Notes under the pieces: generated by a model
What the model saw: only the letters and a program-made list of their open reading frames with translations
The model's database searches: none
What the model was told of the DNA's origin: nothing
Assembly: GCA_965219925.1 (NCBI GenBank)
Contig: OZ244795.1
Span: 3,038,001 to 3,102,000, forward strand
Source: Bin87 sp965219925
GTDB taxonomy: Bacteria; Chloroflexota; Dehalococcoidia; Lucifugimonadales; UBA3495
Length of the DNA stretch: 64,000 nucleotides
Direction of reading: 5' to 3'
Shown here: positions 1-8,952 of the stretch, one piece after another
Layout of the letters: each line of letters begins with the position of its first letter
Numbering within the stretch: the stretch's first letter is position 1
Program-made: the position numbers and the translations under genes

Positions 1-73
1 CATGTTCATGACTCAGGGTGAAACCGAGGTCGCCGGTGTCCAAAGTACCCGTTACTGTGTTGACGATGGCCAT
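1..73 (-). CDS. Phosphotriesterase-family protein, N-terminal fragment (runs off window start)
   Basis: Only the first 24 codons are in the window, read leftward from an ATG at 73. A strong ribosome site (AGGAGG at 81-86, spacing 7) fixes the start. The peptide begins MAIVNTVTGTLDTGDLG and continues to a His-Glu-His at the edge. That layout (VxTVxGxxxxxxLGxTLxHEH) is the N-terminus of the phosphotriesterase/lactonase family (PF02126), where the two histidines bind the metal pair. These amidohydrolase-fold enzymes hydrolyse lactones or organophosphate esters; the substrate cannot be judged from this fragment. Confidence 0.7.
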   Translation of the reverse strand, partial: MAIVNTVTGTLDTGDLGFTLSHEH

Positions 74-191
74 TGCCCGCCCTCCTTTCCAAATTATCGT
101 TCCGAATTACCGTGCGGATATTCTAATATGGAATCACGAATATAGATACCGAGCGGTCCCGGTACGCCGTCCGGCGGCCCGGCCTGCCGCC

Positions 192-336
192 CAGGGTCAT
201 TCGGTTGTCATTGCGAGGAGCGCAGCGACGTGGCAATCTCGTTGAGGTTGAACACACGTCGGCGAATCACCATTGCTACGGCGACGAGATTGCCACGCTG
301 CGCTCGCAATGACAGATTAAAGCGGGTACGCGTGAG
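192..336. repeat. Composite palindromic repeat, core A with mixed shells
   Basis: Core A (206-314) is an imperfect inverted repeat: TGTCATTGCGAGGAGCGCAG on the left and CTGCGCTCGCAATGACA on the right, with inner arms GTGGCAATCTCG and CGAGATTGCCAC. On the left it carries shell O1 (CAGGGTCATTCGG, 192-204). On the right it carries shell O2 (AAGCGGGTACGCGTGAG, 320-336). The two outer flanks come from different shell types. The rest of the 74-479 gap shows no gene. Confidence 0.85.
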
Positions 337-479
337 CCGCCGCCCGCTTGCCACGATTACCGGGCAAGGCTATGATGCCGGCGAGCAGGTTCAGGCAACC
401 CGGCCGCAATGCCGGGAATGTCTGTCGGCCATATTGGTTCACGAAATTTGACGACTGAACAATCCGAGGGAGGCAAACA

Positions 480-1034
480 ATGGTTCGAATACCTACAGTC
501 ACGAGGGATCAGATACCGGAAGAGTTGAGAGGAGCCTTTGACACGGAAACCGCCGGTTCCGGTGGCGTGGTGACCAGCGGCCCGGGGTCGGTGATGATCA
601 GCAGTCCTGAGATGCGCCGCCGGGCGAACTCGCTGGTGAACTACCTTAGGGACGAGTCCTCGCTATCCAAAAAGATACAAGAGTTAACAATGATCTTGAC
701 CGCCCGCCACATGGATTGCCAATACATCTGGCACGCCCATTCTGCCCGAGCGCGCGAACAGGGGATCAGCGACGAGTTTGTGGACAATTTGCGGGACGGG
801 AAACCCTTGCCCCAACTGCCAGCGGACGAGCAAACGGTAGTCAATTATGCCACCGAATCGTTTCAAAACCACCGGGTAACCCAGGCGACCTTCCAGGCCG
901 CGTTGGACCAATTCGGGTCCCTCGGTTTGACGGAACTCTCGACGCTGATGGGTTACTATTCGTTGCTGGCTTTTAATGCCAACGCATTTGAGATTGACGT
1001 TCCCGACGGCGCGGAACCCAAGCTCCCGATTTAG
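480..1034 (+). CDS. Carboxymuconolactone decarboxylase family protein (AhpD-like fold)
   Basis: 184 residues, all-helical, from an ATG preceded by GGGAGG at spacing 8. Residues 70-100 contain ILTARHMDCQYIWHAHS, the helix that carries the active-site positions in the CMD/AhpD family (PF02627). Here there is one Cys and two His (CQYIWHAH) rather than the CxxC of AhpD peroxidases, so a thiol-disulfide peroxidase role is unlikely and a CMD-like decarboxylase/isomerase or an uncharacterised role fits better. Proteins of this type are common near luciferase-like and phosphotriesterase genes in environmental Chloroflexota. It stands alone on its strand, divergent from the phosphotriesterase-like gene. 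Family call is firm, substrate unknown. Confidence 0.82.
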   Translation: MVRIPTVTRDQIPEELRGAFDTETAGSGGVVTSGPGSVMISSPEMRRRANSLVNYLRDESSLSKKIQELTMILTARHMDCQYIWHAHSARAREQGISDEFVDNLRDGKPLPQLPADEQTVVNYATESFQNHRVTQATFQAALDQFGSLGLTELSTLMGYYSLLAFNANAFEIDVPDGAEPKLPI

Positions 1035-1139
1035 CGAGATGCAGATTTAGCGAGATGCAATGGAGTGTCACGGCAGCCGTGCACCGGCGGCGGATCGAAA
1101 ACAGCGGTTGCTCACCCGGCATCCGATAGCGCGGAGTCT

Positions 1140-1216
1140 CAGGGCCTTTCGGTTTTCCTCATGTCATTACGAGCGTAGCGTGGCAATGACAAAACCGGGA
1201 AAACCGAATGATCCTG
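1140..1216. repeat. Minimal composite repeat: shell O1 around a shortened core A
   Basis: CAGGGCCTTTCGGTTTT at 1140-1156 and AAAACCGAATGATCCTG ending at 1216 form the O1 shell. Inside is a stripped core A (TGTCATTACGAGCGTAGCG then TGGCAATGACA) that has lost its inner arms and loop. This is the shortest version of the element in the window and shows that the shell persists when the core shrinks. Confidence 0.8.
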
Positions 1217-1250
1217 GTTTGTGAACTGCCCAACGTGCCAGGCGGATTTT

Positions 1251-1285
1251 GGAAAAGCCGGCGAGCCATTTCCGCCGGCTTTTCC
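1251..1285 (-). terminator. Hairpin terminator after the RND adaptor gene
   Basis: A perfect 13-base stem (GGAAAAGCCGGCG at 1251-1263 with CGCCGGCTTTTCC at 1273-1285) encloses a 9-base loop and begins at the stop codon of the adaptor gene. On the minus strand the hairpin ends CGGCTTTTCC. It probably ends the RND operon transcript. Confidence 0.65.
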
Positions 1286-3150
1286 TATGGTCTCGGGGTG
1301 ATAGCCGTTGTAACCAGACCAGGGTTCGGCGGGATAGCAACCCCAGCTGGAACGGTAACGTCGAACACCACCGGGAAACTGATCACGCCGCGCTCGGTGC
1401 GAGCATCATTGCTGACGGATTTGACTACCGCGTCCAACGTAACACCCGGCAATGCTCCCAACGTAACCGCCGCTGACGCTCCTTCTACAATGCGATCCAG
1501 GTAATTGGTTTCCACCAACCCAAGCACCGATACGCGGGTCGGGTCCACCAGCTGAATTACTCGGGCGTCGACCGTCACTATGTCACCGACGCTGATGGTA
1601 CTCATAGTAACCATGCCGTCGAAGGGCGCCTGCAAAATCGCGTTTGCGACATCTTCCTGCGCCTGTTGGTACGCAGTTTCCGCGGCTTCGATCCTGGCTT
1701 CTGCCAGCGCTATTGCCGCCGGTTCCGGTTCTTCAGTCAGTTCGTCTCGGGCTTCCCGGGCGCTTTTGATCTCTTTGACAAGGGCGTCCAGCGTTACCTG
1801 GTCGGGGCCTTCTTCCAACCGGTCCAATTGGGATTGCGCGGATTCAAGAAGGAAACGGGCGCTTTCGGCGGTGGCCTGCAACAGTTTCAACTCCAGTTGA
1901 TCGACGCCTTCCTCGGCTTCAAGCAGATCGCGGTCGGCGCGGCTGAGCCTGGCCCTGGCGATCTCCACCGCGGCTTCCAGGCGACTGAGTTCAACCTGGT
2001 CTGGTCCCGCGAGCACATCGTTCAATTCGCGGTTCAGTCGGACGAGAGTGGCCTGCAGCTCAGCCACGTGAGCGATGGCGGCAGTGCGGTCGATTTCGTC
2101 GGGACCGGCGAGCAGGTCGGCAACTTCTTTCTTCCAATTGTCGACAGACTGCCTGGCTACATCCACCGCTGCCCGCAAGCCGTTGAATTGCACCACGTCG
2201 AAATTTTGGCCCGGTTCCAGGTGGCTTGGGCTTTCATCGTAAATGCGGATTTGAAACTCATTAAAATCGTCCTCGACCTTATCCAGTTCCACCTCAGCTA
2301 CCGCCAATTCCGTTCGCGCCTTCGCCAGCTCCTCAGCGTGCCTTGCGTCAAATTCAAGGACAGCGTCCTCGGCATCATCCAGGTCGGAACGAGTTTTGGA
2401 AATCGCGGTTCTTTTCTGCCCAACGCTCTCGTTATGCCTCGGCAAAAAGTCGTTCACGGTGTCTTCCGCGGCGTCAAGCGTCAGCTTGGCGGCTGACCTT
2501 GTTTCCAGGGCCTCGGCGAATTTTTCGCTGTAACCGTCGGCGAAATCTGACACGGCTTCGTCGGCCTGATCCAGGTTGCCCTCCGCGTCAGCCACTGATT
2601 TTCGCGCCGTACCCAGCTCGACGTTGTAATTCACCTGATAATCGTCGAGCCGTTTTTGCGCGGTGTCCAGATCTACTTCGGCGTTGGCAAGGTCACTTTC
2701 CGATCGCGCCTTCACCAGTGGATCGCCCGATTGCAAGCCTCTCAACGCATCCAAGCCGTCTTGTGCGGCTTCCAGGTTTACCCTGGCCTGAGCAGCCACC
2801 TGTTGCAACGAGGTAATGGTTTCAGCGTCCAGGGTCGCGAGGACGTCCCCCTCGGACACCATGTCTCCCACAGCGACGTTCATTGCGCGGATCTCTCCGG
2901 GAACCTGGAATGATAGATCTGCGCTGATGGGGAACACCAACTCGCTCCGTACCCGAATCTCATTGCTAACCGAACGGCTGCCAGGCGGCCCTGAGGGCGA
3001 TCCTCCGGGAGGCTGCCCGGCCGATTCGGTAGCATCAGTTTCGCCACCGCAGGCGATGACCGCGATCAATAGGCCAACGGACGCGGTCAGAAGAAAGGTT
3101 CGACCAATTTTCGTAGTTGCCATCTGCATTTTGGCACGTAGGAATTTCAA
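1285..3150 (-). CDS. RND efflux periplasmic/extracytoplasmic adaptor lipoprotein (HlyD/MFP family), extra-long coiled coil
   Basis: 621 residues. This is the membrane-fusion partner of the RND pump encoded just upstream. Residues 1-34 form a lipoprotein signal peptide ending in a VIAC lipobox (Cys34), so it should be anchored to the outer face of the cytoplasmic membrane. The lipoyl-like halves lie at about 85-120 (VGDMVSEGDVLATLD) and 505-530 (APFDGMVTMSTISVGD), followed by a beta-barrel domain. Between them is roughly 370 residues of heptad-rich helix with many ALE, LDDAE and RLNREL segments. Usual adaptors are about 350-420 residues, so the helical hairpin is strongly extended. I use the TTG at 3150 because GAGG lies 8 bases upstream; ATGs at 3129 or 3123 are alternatives and would keep most of the signal peptide. 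No outer-membrane factor gene is next to it. Confidence 0.85.
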   Translation of the reverse strand: MKFLRAKMQMATTKIGRTFLLTASVGLLIAVIACGGETDATESAGQPPGGSPSGPPGSRSVSNEIRVRSELVFPISADLSFQVPGEIRAMNVAVGDMVSEGDVLATLDAETITSLQQVAAQARVNLEAAQDGLDALRGLQSGDPLVKARSESDLANAEVDLDTAQKRLDDYQVNYNVELGTARKSVADAEGNLDQADEAVSDFADGYSEKFAEALETRSAAKLTLDAAEDTVNDFLPRHNESVGQKRTAISKTRSDLDDAEDAVLEFDARHAEELAKARTELAVAEVELDKVEDDFNEFQIRIYDESPSHLEPGQNFDVVQFNGLRAAVDVARQSVDNWKKEVADLLAGPDEIDRTAAIAHVAELQATLVRLNRELNDVLAGPDQVELSRLEAAVEIARARLSRADRDLLEAEEGVDQLELKLLQATAESARFLLESAQSQLDRLEEGPDQVTLDALVKEIKSAREARDELTEEPEPAAIALAEARIEAAETAYQQAQEDVANAILQAPFDGMVTMSTISVGDIVTVDARVIQLVDPTRVSVLGLVETNYLDRIVEGASAAVTLGALPGVTLDAVVKSVSNDARTERGVISFPVVFDVTVPAGVAIPPNPGLVTTAITPRP

Positions 3151-3194
3151 TGGAATTGCCTCAATTTGCGGTGTGGCGGAAATAGTTTCGGCGG

Positions 3195-6100
3195 TCAGTC
3201 GGTGTTTTGAGTCGGTCGGTCGAGGGGTTGGATCGCGGGTTGCCCGGCCCGACGCCCAATCAGGTTCATGATGCGGTGATACGCGTTGGGGATAGAATCC
3301 TCAAGCAGCAAGTATACGACCGGAACGGCAACCAGGGTGAGGAACGTCGCGCTCACGAGTCCACCGATAACTACCGTGGCCAACTCGGCTCCAACCAAAC
3401 CGCTGGCGTCGCTCAAAGCCAGGGGAATCAGGGCCAGTATAGTAGTGAATGCGGTCATCAGGATTGGCCTGACTCTCGTGCGGCCCGCTTCCATCACGGC
3501 TTCCAGCGGAGGCAGCCCGCGGTTGCGCAACTGATTGACAAACGTGAGGAACACAATGGCGTTGGTTACGACGATGCCGATCAGGAACAGGAACCCCATC
3601 AGCGCCGGCAAACTCAACGACAGGTCGGCCAATACCAGCGCGACGAGGCCGCCCACGATCGCCAACGGCAAGCTGAGCACCACGATGAAAGGCACTTTCA
3701 ATGAGCCCAGGGTGGCAACCATCACCAGATAAACCAGGGAAACGCCGATGATCATGGCAACATATACGTTGGAAAATTCCTCACGGATGTCGCTGAATAC
3801 GCCACCGGTGCGGACCCGTACCCCTGGAGGCAGTTGGGCACTGGCGACAATGTTGTCGATACGTTCACCAATGGCTCCGGCGTCGCGGTCGGCGAGACTG
3901 CCGGAGATGGTGGCTGAACGATTGCCCTCGTAGTGGGTGACCGACTGTGGGCCCAACGTGTTCGTGGTGTCGGATAGGTTGCTCAGCGGGATGACGCCAA
4001 CGCTGGCGGCTATGGGGAGCTGCTGCAAGGCGGAGTGCGTGTTTACAGCCGTATCCACGCCCCGAACCACCAGGTCCAGCGTGTCGCCCTCCAGGTTAAC
4101 TTCTGCAACGTCCGAACCATTCACCCAGGTTCTGATCTGATTGGCAACGTTTTGAGTGGACAGTCCATACCGTCCCGCGTCATCGGGGTTGATTGCAATG
4201 GTCAGCTCTTCTTTGCCGTCAACAATGTTGGTGCGGACGTTACGCACTCCAGGGTCTTTCTCGATTTCTTCCTGCAGGATACTGGCGGCGGTTCGGACGT
4301 CAGCGTAGTTGGAACCCGTCAGAGTGAGTCGAAAGCCGCCGCGTCGCGGACCGCCCTCGTCAGAGAAAACGCGAACGGTCGTCTGTTCGTTTCCCGTCAA
4401 CCTGGCGCGCAATTGTTCGTCCAGATCGGCGGGAGCGCTGTCCGTCAGCGCGACGTTGAAACCGGCTCTATCGTATGAAGCATCGCCGGCGCTGGGGCCA
4501 AAACTTCTGCTGCCCGAACCCAACGTCGCCTGATAACTTTCGATGTAACCTTGCTCCAGATACTCGTCCAACACCTGTTCCACCGACCTGACCTCGCGGT
4601 AGAGTAATCCGGTTGAGGGACTATCGTTCAGAGTGACATCGACCCGGATTGCTTCCGTGTCTCCACCGGAAAACAGCTCGATGGGCAACAGCAATATCAG
4701 GGACAAACTTGCCAATACGACGGCAATGCACGACACAATGGTCGCCACACGGAATCGCAGCGCAAGTTTGAGTATGGGCACGTAGATCCTTTGCAACCAC
4801 GTATTGCTGTCCACTGCGCTAGGCTCATTTGCCATATCGCCCTGCTTGAGAAAAAACGACGCCAGCACGGGTACAGCCGTCAGCGCCACCAGTGTTGAGG
4901 CGACCAGCGAAACGCACACGGTTTGAGCGAAAGGAAGGAAGAATTGGCCCACAACGCCGGGCAGGAACCCCAAAGGCACGAACACCGCTACCGTGGTTAA
5001 AGTGGATGCCACGATTGCCGCGCTGACTTCCTGCGTTGCTTCTATCACCGCCGATGACCGCGATGATCCCATCTGGATGTGCCGGTAGATATTCTCCAAC
5101 ACTACGATGCTGTCGTCCACGATGCGGCCAAGCGCGATCGCCAATCCCGCCAGGCTCATGAAGTTCAGCGTCCAGTTGAAAATGGCCATCACAACCATCG
5201 TCAGCATGATGCTCAACGGTATCGAAACCGCGATAATGATGGTGGGCCGCAGACTGTTGACAAAGCTGCCCAGCATCGGTCGCCGGAATTGGAGCAGGAA
5301 CAGGAAAACAGCCAGCACTGCGAAGACGAACCCCTGGAATCCTTGCGCCAATACTTTACCCAGCTCCTGTTCGAGGCGGGGAGCCTGGCTCTCCAGGATT
5401 TCCATACTGATATCCGGCGGCAGCTCTCCCAACAACTCCGCTAACGCAATTTCAATATCGCGGGTCAACTCTATAGTGTTTCCATCGGGGCTTTTTTGAA
5501 CCTCCAACCCGACGCTGGGCTGGCCGTTGGTGCGTGAAACAGTCGCGGCTTCCGGCGTAGAAATCCGAACTTCCGCCACGTCTGAGATTCGGACCGGTGT
5601 GGCGGATGACGGCGATTCAGAGCGTGACCCCGCGCCCGGCGCCGCCCGCGCAAACCCCACCGGAAGGTTGGCAATGACGTCCAGGCTGGTGTAACCGTAA
5701 AACGCCCGGAGAGTCAACTGCCGGCCGTCGGTCACCATGCTGCCGGCGGTAACGTCAACCTCGTGCCCCTGGATCGCGCCAATCACCCGTTGCAGTGTCA
5801 ATCCGTAGGTGTCCAGCAAATCAGGGTCAACCGTCACAAATACCTGTTCGTTGACTCCACCCTCCAGCTCTACGGAATAGACTCCGGAAACTGACTCCAG
5901 CCGCGGCACGATCTGCCCTTCGATGATCGGCAGCAGGTCTGGGATGTCGCGTTCCCCAGAAACGCTCAGCTCCATCACCGGGCGCTGATTGGGGGTCAAT
6001 TCAAAGATTTGGGGGTCGCCGGCATCGTCGGGCAATCTCACGCCGGCCACCCGGCTGATGATTTCGGCTTCCGCCTCCTCAATGTTGGCGTTGGTTTCGA

Positions 6101-6386
6101 AGCTGGCCTGAACAGTGGATCTGCTGGCGCTGGAAGTGGACGTTACTTCCTTCAACCCATCCATTCCGATGATCACGTTTTCTATCGGGGTGGTTACGTT
6201 CTCTGCGACCTCCGTGGGGGTGCCCTGCTGGTATGAGGTTACGACGTTGATGACTTTCAGGCTGATTTCCGGGAACAACTCCTGCTGAAGTTGCCGATAG
6301 CCGTAAACCCCGGCGGCGATTATCAAAACTAACGCCATGATGGTTACCGACCTTCGGCTCAACGCTAGCTTGGACAGGACTATCAT
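3195..6386 (-). CDS. RND family efflux transporter permease (AcrB/MexB-like, HAE1-type)
   Basis: About 1063 residues, the normal size for an RND pump of 12 membrane helices and two large extracytoplasmic loops. TM1 is at 14-32 (VTIMALVLIIAAGVYGY). The proton-relay aspartate pair is visible in GRIVDDSIVVLENI at about residue 425, and the second repeat starts near LALRFRVATIVSCIAVVL. The C-terminal half has the matching helices (VSLVYLVMVATLGSLKVPF and FLIGIVVTNAIVFLTFVNQL). The pump uses proton influx to expel drugs, lipids or other amphiphiles. It is followed 44 bases later by its adaptor gene, so the two form an operon. The start is the ATG at 6386; a GTG at 6395 is possible. The substrate cannot be predicted. 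Confidence 0.93.
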   Translation of the reverse strand: MIVLSKLALSRRSVTIMALVLIIAAGVYGYRQLQQELFPEISLKVINVVTSYQQGTPTEVAENVTTPIENVIIGMDGLKEVTSTSSASRSTVQASFETNANIEEAEAEIISRVAGVRLPDDAGDPQIFELTPNQRPVMELSVSGERDIPDLLPIIEGQIVPRLESVSGVYSVELEGGVNEQVFVTVDPDLLDTYGLTLQRVIGAIQGHEVDVTAGSMVTDGRQLTLRAFYGYTSLDVIANLPVGFARAAPGAGSRSESPSSATPVRISDVAEVRISTPEAATVSRTNGQPSVGLEVQKSPDGNTIELTRDIEIALAELLGELPPDISMEILESQAPRLEQELGKVLAQGFQGFVFAVLAVFLFLLQFRRPMLGSFVNSLRPTIIIAVSIPLSIMLTMVVMAIFNWTLNFMSLAGLAIALGRIVDDSIVVLENIYRHIQMGSSRSSAVIEATQEVSAAIVASTLTTVAVFVPLGFLPGVVGQFFLPFAQTVCVSLVASTLVALTAVPVLASFFLKQGDMANEPSAVDSNTWLQRIYVPILKLALRFRVATIVSCIAVVLASLSLILLLPIELFSGGDTEAIRVDVTLNDSPSTGLLYREVRSVEQVLDEYLEQGYIESYQATLGSGSRSFGPSAGDASYDRAGFNVALTDSAPADLDEQLRARLTGNEQTTVRVFSDEGGPRRGGFRLTLTGSNYADVRTAASILQEEIEKDPGVRNVRTNIVDGKEELTIAINPDDAGRYGLSTQNVANQIRTWVNGSDVAEVNLEGDTLDLVVRGVDTAVNTHSALQQLPIAASVGVIPLSNLSDTTNTLGPQSVTHYEGNRSATISGSLADRDAGAIGERIDNIVASAQLPPGVRVRTGGVFSDIREEFSNVYVAMIIGVSLVYLVMVATLGSLKVPFIVVLSLPLAIVGGLVALVLADLSLSLPALMGFLFLIGIVVTNAIVFLTFVNQLRNRGLPPLEAVMEAGRTRVRPILMTAFTTILALIPLALSDASGLVGAELATVVIGGLVSATFLTLVAVPVVYLLLEDSIPNAYHRIMNLIGRRAGQPAIQPLDRPTQNTD

Positions 6387-6603
6387 AATTCGCACCCGGC
6401 GCCGGAAACATCAATGCCTGGGTAATACTATCGGAAATCTGCACCTGGCATTAAACCAAATGCGGCCCCGCTACGGGTCGTTGCCGGGTATTCTGTTTGT
6501 TGATTGCAAAGATTATGTGAAGGGCGGACGTTTACGCACCCTCTGGCGGTGATTGTAACCGAATGGTCACCATCATAAATAATGGGTAACCGGCGATGGA
6601 CCC

Positions 6604-6748
6604 CAGGGTCATTCGGTTGTCATTGCGAGGAGCGCAGCGACGTGGCAATCTCGTTGAGGTTGAGCACGTGCCTAGGAACCATCATTGCTACGGCGACGAG
6701 ATTGCCACGCTGCGCTCGCAATGACATGAGGAAAACCGAAAGGCCCTG
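6604..6748. repeat. Composite palindromic repeat: full O1 shell around core A
   Basis: This is the cleanest O1-A element. CAGGGTCATTCGGTTGTCAT opens at 6604 and AAAACCGAAAGGCCCTG closes at 6748. Between them are both arms of core A with an inner loop (GTTGAGGTTGAGCACG... CATTGCTACGGCG). It lies in the gap upstream of the RND operon. Confidence 0.88.
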
Positions 6749-7035
6749 CGATGGACCCACAGCGGTCTTTACGTCGCTAACTGAACCCAACCGAACCAGG
6801 CCCAACGGGCCACCGATGGGGAAGTTTTGCAACTCTTCGATTTCGTCCACGCTTTCTCTAAAAGGGCGTGTGACAATTGACCAAATATGCACCCTTGGGT
6901 TCTTGGGGTGTGGGAGAAATTGATGGTTACTCCGGGCGAATGAGTAGAAAACCTTTTGACCGATTACCCTCTGGTCGCCCTGGCTGCCCGCCGGCGACTA
7001 AACTACCAACCGGCGCCGCTCCAACACGCGCCACA
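6749..7035. other. Gap without a recognisable gene
   Basis: I see no supported coding region, RNA or repeat between the O1-A element and the hairpin at 7037. Short open frames here lack ribosome sites and family signals. Confidence 0.5.
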
Positions 7036-7036
7036 C

Positions 7037-7070
7037 AGGGCAGACGCTCTCATTCCGGAGCGTTTGCCCT
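7037..7070 (-). terminator. Hairpin overlapping the stop codon of the luciferase-like gene
   Basis: AGGGCAGACGCTC (7037-7049) pairs with GAGCGTTTGCCCT (7058-7070) over an 8-base loop, with one G-U pair. The stop codon of the minus-strand gene lies in the loop and stem edge. There is no T-run after it on the minus strand, so it may stabilise the 3' end rather than act as a classic terminator. Confidence 0.45.
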
Positions 7071-8042
7071 GATAATCTGTTGCGCAGTCGCGAAAGGGTT
7101 AGTACCCCCAAGCCGCGGCGCGATGATAGGCAGCGTGATGCCGGCATCTCGATATTCCTGCAGCCGCTCCCGACGCTCGCCGGCCGCCGCAGGGAGGGAC
7201 ATTCTCCGGATTAGTCCCTCCGGCACCAGCCCTTCCGCTTCCGCAACGTTCCCCTGGCCCCACGCCTGCCGCACCAACTGAACTTCATCGGCGTATCCGG
7301 CCTCAGCCATCAGGCGGCGGTATCTTGGAAACCTGCCAGCGTAGGTTGCCACCGTCCGGCGCATCCCCGCGCCGTCATCCTCCGGCCCGGACACCGACAA
7401 CAGGGTTGCCAGCTCGACATTCGCGGCTTCACGACCAGACCTGGCCGCTCCGATGGACACGTGCTGCGCCGCCGTGCGGGCGTGTTCCGGCGTACTCCAG
7501 GTTAGCATCGCTCCTTCGCTGATTTCGCCGGCGATTTCCAACATCTTGGGGAACACCGCTGACAGATAGATCGGTACCCGTGGGCGGAAAGTCGGGAAAT
7601 GCAGATCGAAAGACCGGATATTCAGGGCTTCGCCGGCGAAATCATTGACCACGCCATCGCGCATCAAATTACGCACTATATTCACGGTGTCCCGCACGCG
7701 GGGAATCGCCCCGGAAAACTCCAGGCCATGTTCCGGTTCCACCTGAACCTTGTGGCTGCTGCCCAATCCCAGGATGAACCGCCCGTTTGAAAAGCTGTCG
7801 ACACATGCCGCCGCCATTGCAATGGTGGGCGCGCTACGCACGAACACGCTGCTGATGCTGGTTCCAAGCAGGATGCGTTCAGTGTTCAACGCGCAGGCCG
7901 TCAGTATGGAAAACTGGTCTCCACCATGTCCTTCCGCCACCCATGCCGATTCATACCCCAGGTCTTCGGCGAGCCGCACGCATTCCACTACTTCCGGCGG
8001 CGACATCCCGCCGCCGGTGAACGCAATACCCAGTCTTTCCAT
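7050..8042 (-). CDS. LLM class flavin/F420-dependent oxidoreductase
   Basis: About 330 residues with the bacterial-luciferase-like TIM barrel (PF00296). Near the N-terminus is LGIAFTGGGMSPPEVVECVRLAEDLGYESAWVAEG, and the mid region has SNGRFILGLGSSHKVQVEPEHG, both typical of F420-dependent N5N10-methylene-H4MPT reductase-like members. These use reduced flavin or F420 for monooxygenation or hydride transfer. The start is the ATG at 8042, 6 bases after GAGG; a TTG at 8048 lies too close to that site. It is the last gene of a minus-strand series that starts at 12034, 41 bases after the methyltransferase gene. The cofactor (FMN versus F420) cannot be decided from sequence alone. Confidence 0.85.
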   Translation of the reverse strand: MERLGIAFTGGGMSPPEVVECVRLAEDLGYESAWVAEGHGGDQFSILTACALNTERILLGTSISSVFVRSAPTIAMAAACVDSFSNGRFILGLGSSHKVQVEPEHGLEFSGAIPRVRDTVNIVRNLMRDGVVNDFAGEALNIRSFDLHFPTFRPRVPIYLSAVFPKMLEIAGEISEGAMLTWSTPEHARTAAQHVSIGAARSGREAANVELATLLSVSGPEDDGAGMRRTVATYAGRFPRYRRLMAEAGYADEVQLVRQAWGQGNVAEAEGLVPEGLIRRMSLPAAAGERRERLQEYRDAGITLPIIAPRLGGTNPFATAQQIIRANAPE

Positions 8043-8083
8043 GTCCAACCTCGAATATCCCCGCCGCCGTCAGCCTCGCCTGT

Positions 8084-8929
8084 TCACGGCGCAGCCGAAA
8101 TTTTAGTCCCGCCGGTCTCCCAGGTTAGCAATACCTCTCGCACCGGCTTGAGCCAACGGGGTGTCAACCCCGTAGAATCACGGTCATACAACTGTTCCAG
8201 GTTGGACGCAACCAGTCTTCTCGCAGCGTCGCCGGTGTCGTCCAGTTGCGCCATGGCAAACTCTGTCGCCTGTTCAGTCGATAAACCACCGGCCGCCTCC
8301 GGCAACCACCACGGCAACTCGGGCAACGGCCGGATGTGGGGCAGCAATCCCAATTCCCAAAGCACCGCCGCCAATTCGGGCAGTCCGGGCAGCCGTGGCG
8401 GAGATTCTCCGTACAACGCCTGGCGCAATCCGGAATGTAGATCTCCGGGCGTCGGGCGCCAAACGGTTAACATCACGCGCCGCGCCGCGCTGTTGTGCAA
8501 CTTCACGATGAACGGAGCGATATCCCGCACAAAATACGTTACGTCGGAAAGCGTCACCACATCCCCAACCGCCGGGGATTCCATCCACCAGTCGCCGGTA
8601 GCCACGGCATTCGTGATACCGGATTCGTCGCGGGCGGCGAGGAACTGGTCCCGCATCCCCTCTGAAGGTTCCACCAACTCCACGCTGCCAACCCGGGCCG
8701 CCAACGCCAGCGAGACCCGTCCGGCGCCTCCGCCTACGTCGATCAACCGGTCACCAGGCTGCAGATAACCGGCCAGAACGCCCAAGTTCCCGCCCAGATC
8801 CCGCAGCGGGTCCAGGCGAAACAGTTCCGCCATGCCGCCCCAAGGATCCCCCGGTTCATTGACTCCGGACAACCATTCCCGGCTCATGGCCGTGTCATAT
8901 ACGGCGGCGTAATCGGTGGTGGCGGTCAT
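8084..8929 (-). CDS. Class I SAM-dependent methyltransferase
   Basis: 281 residues. Motif I of the Rossmann-like methyltransferase fold is clear at about residues 62-75 (LIDVGGGAGRVSLALA), followed by an acidic end of beta-2 (VELVEPSEGM) and a motif II/post-II region (VGDVVTLSDVTYFV). The rest is not diagnostic, so the methyl acceptor is unknown. It sits 23 bases downstream of the quinone reductase gene and 41 upstream of the luciferase-like gene in one operon, which suggests a small-molecule substrate. The ATG at 8929 has no strong ribosome site, and coupling to the preceding gene is possible. Confidence 0.8.
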   Translation of the reverse strand: MTATTDYAAVYDTAMSREWLSGVNEPGDPWGGMAELFRLDPLRDLGGNLGVLAGYLQPGDRLIDVGGGAGRVSLALAARVGSVELVEPSEGMRDQFLAARDESGITNAVATGDWWMESPAVGDVVTLSDVTYFVRDIAPFIVKLHNSAARRVMLTVWRPTPGDLHSGLRQALYGESPPRLPGLPELAAVLWELGLLPHIRPLPELPWWLPEAAGGLSTEQATEFAMAQLDDTGDAARRLVASNLEQLYDRDSTGLTPRWLKPVREVLLTWETGGTKISAAP

Positions 8930-8952
8930 CAGGTCCAGCGTTCCGCCGCCAG

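Noticed and set aside
208..450. Short open frames inside core A repeats (peptides such as CHCEERSDVAISL or SLRAQRGNLVAV)
   Set aside because: The same peptides recur at most core A copies because the repeat itself is conserved as DNA. They lack ribosome sites and are a common source of false gene calls.
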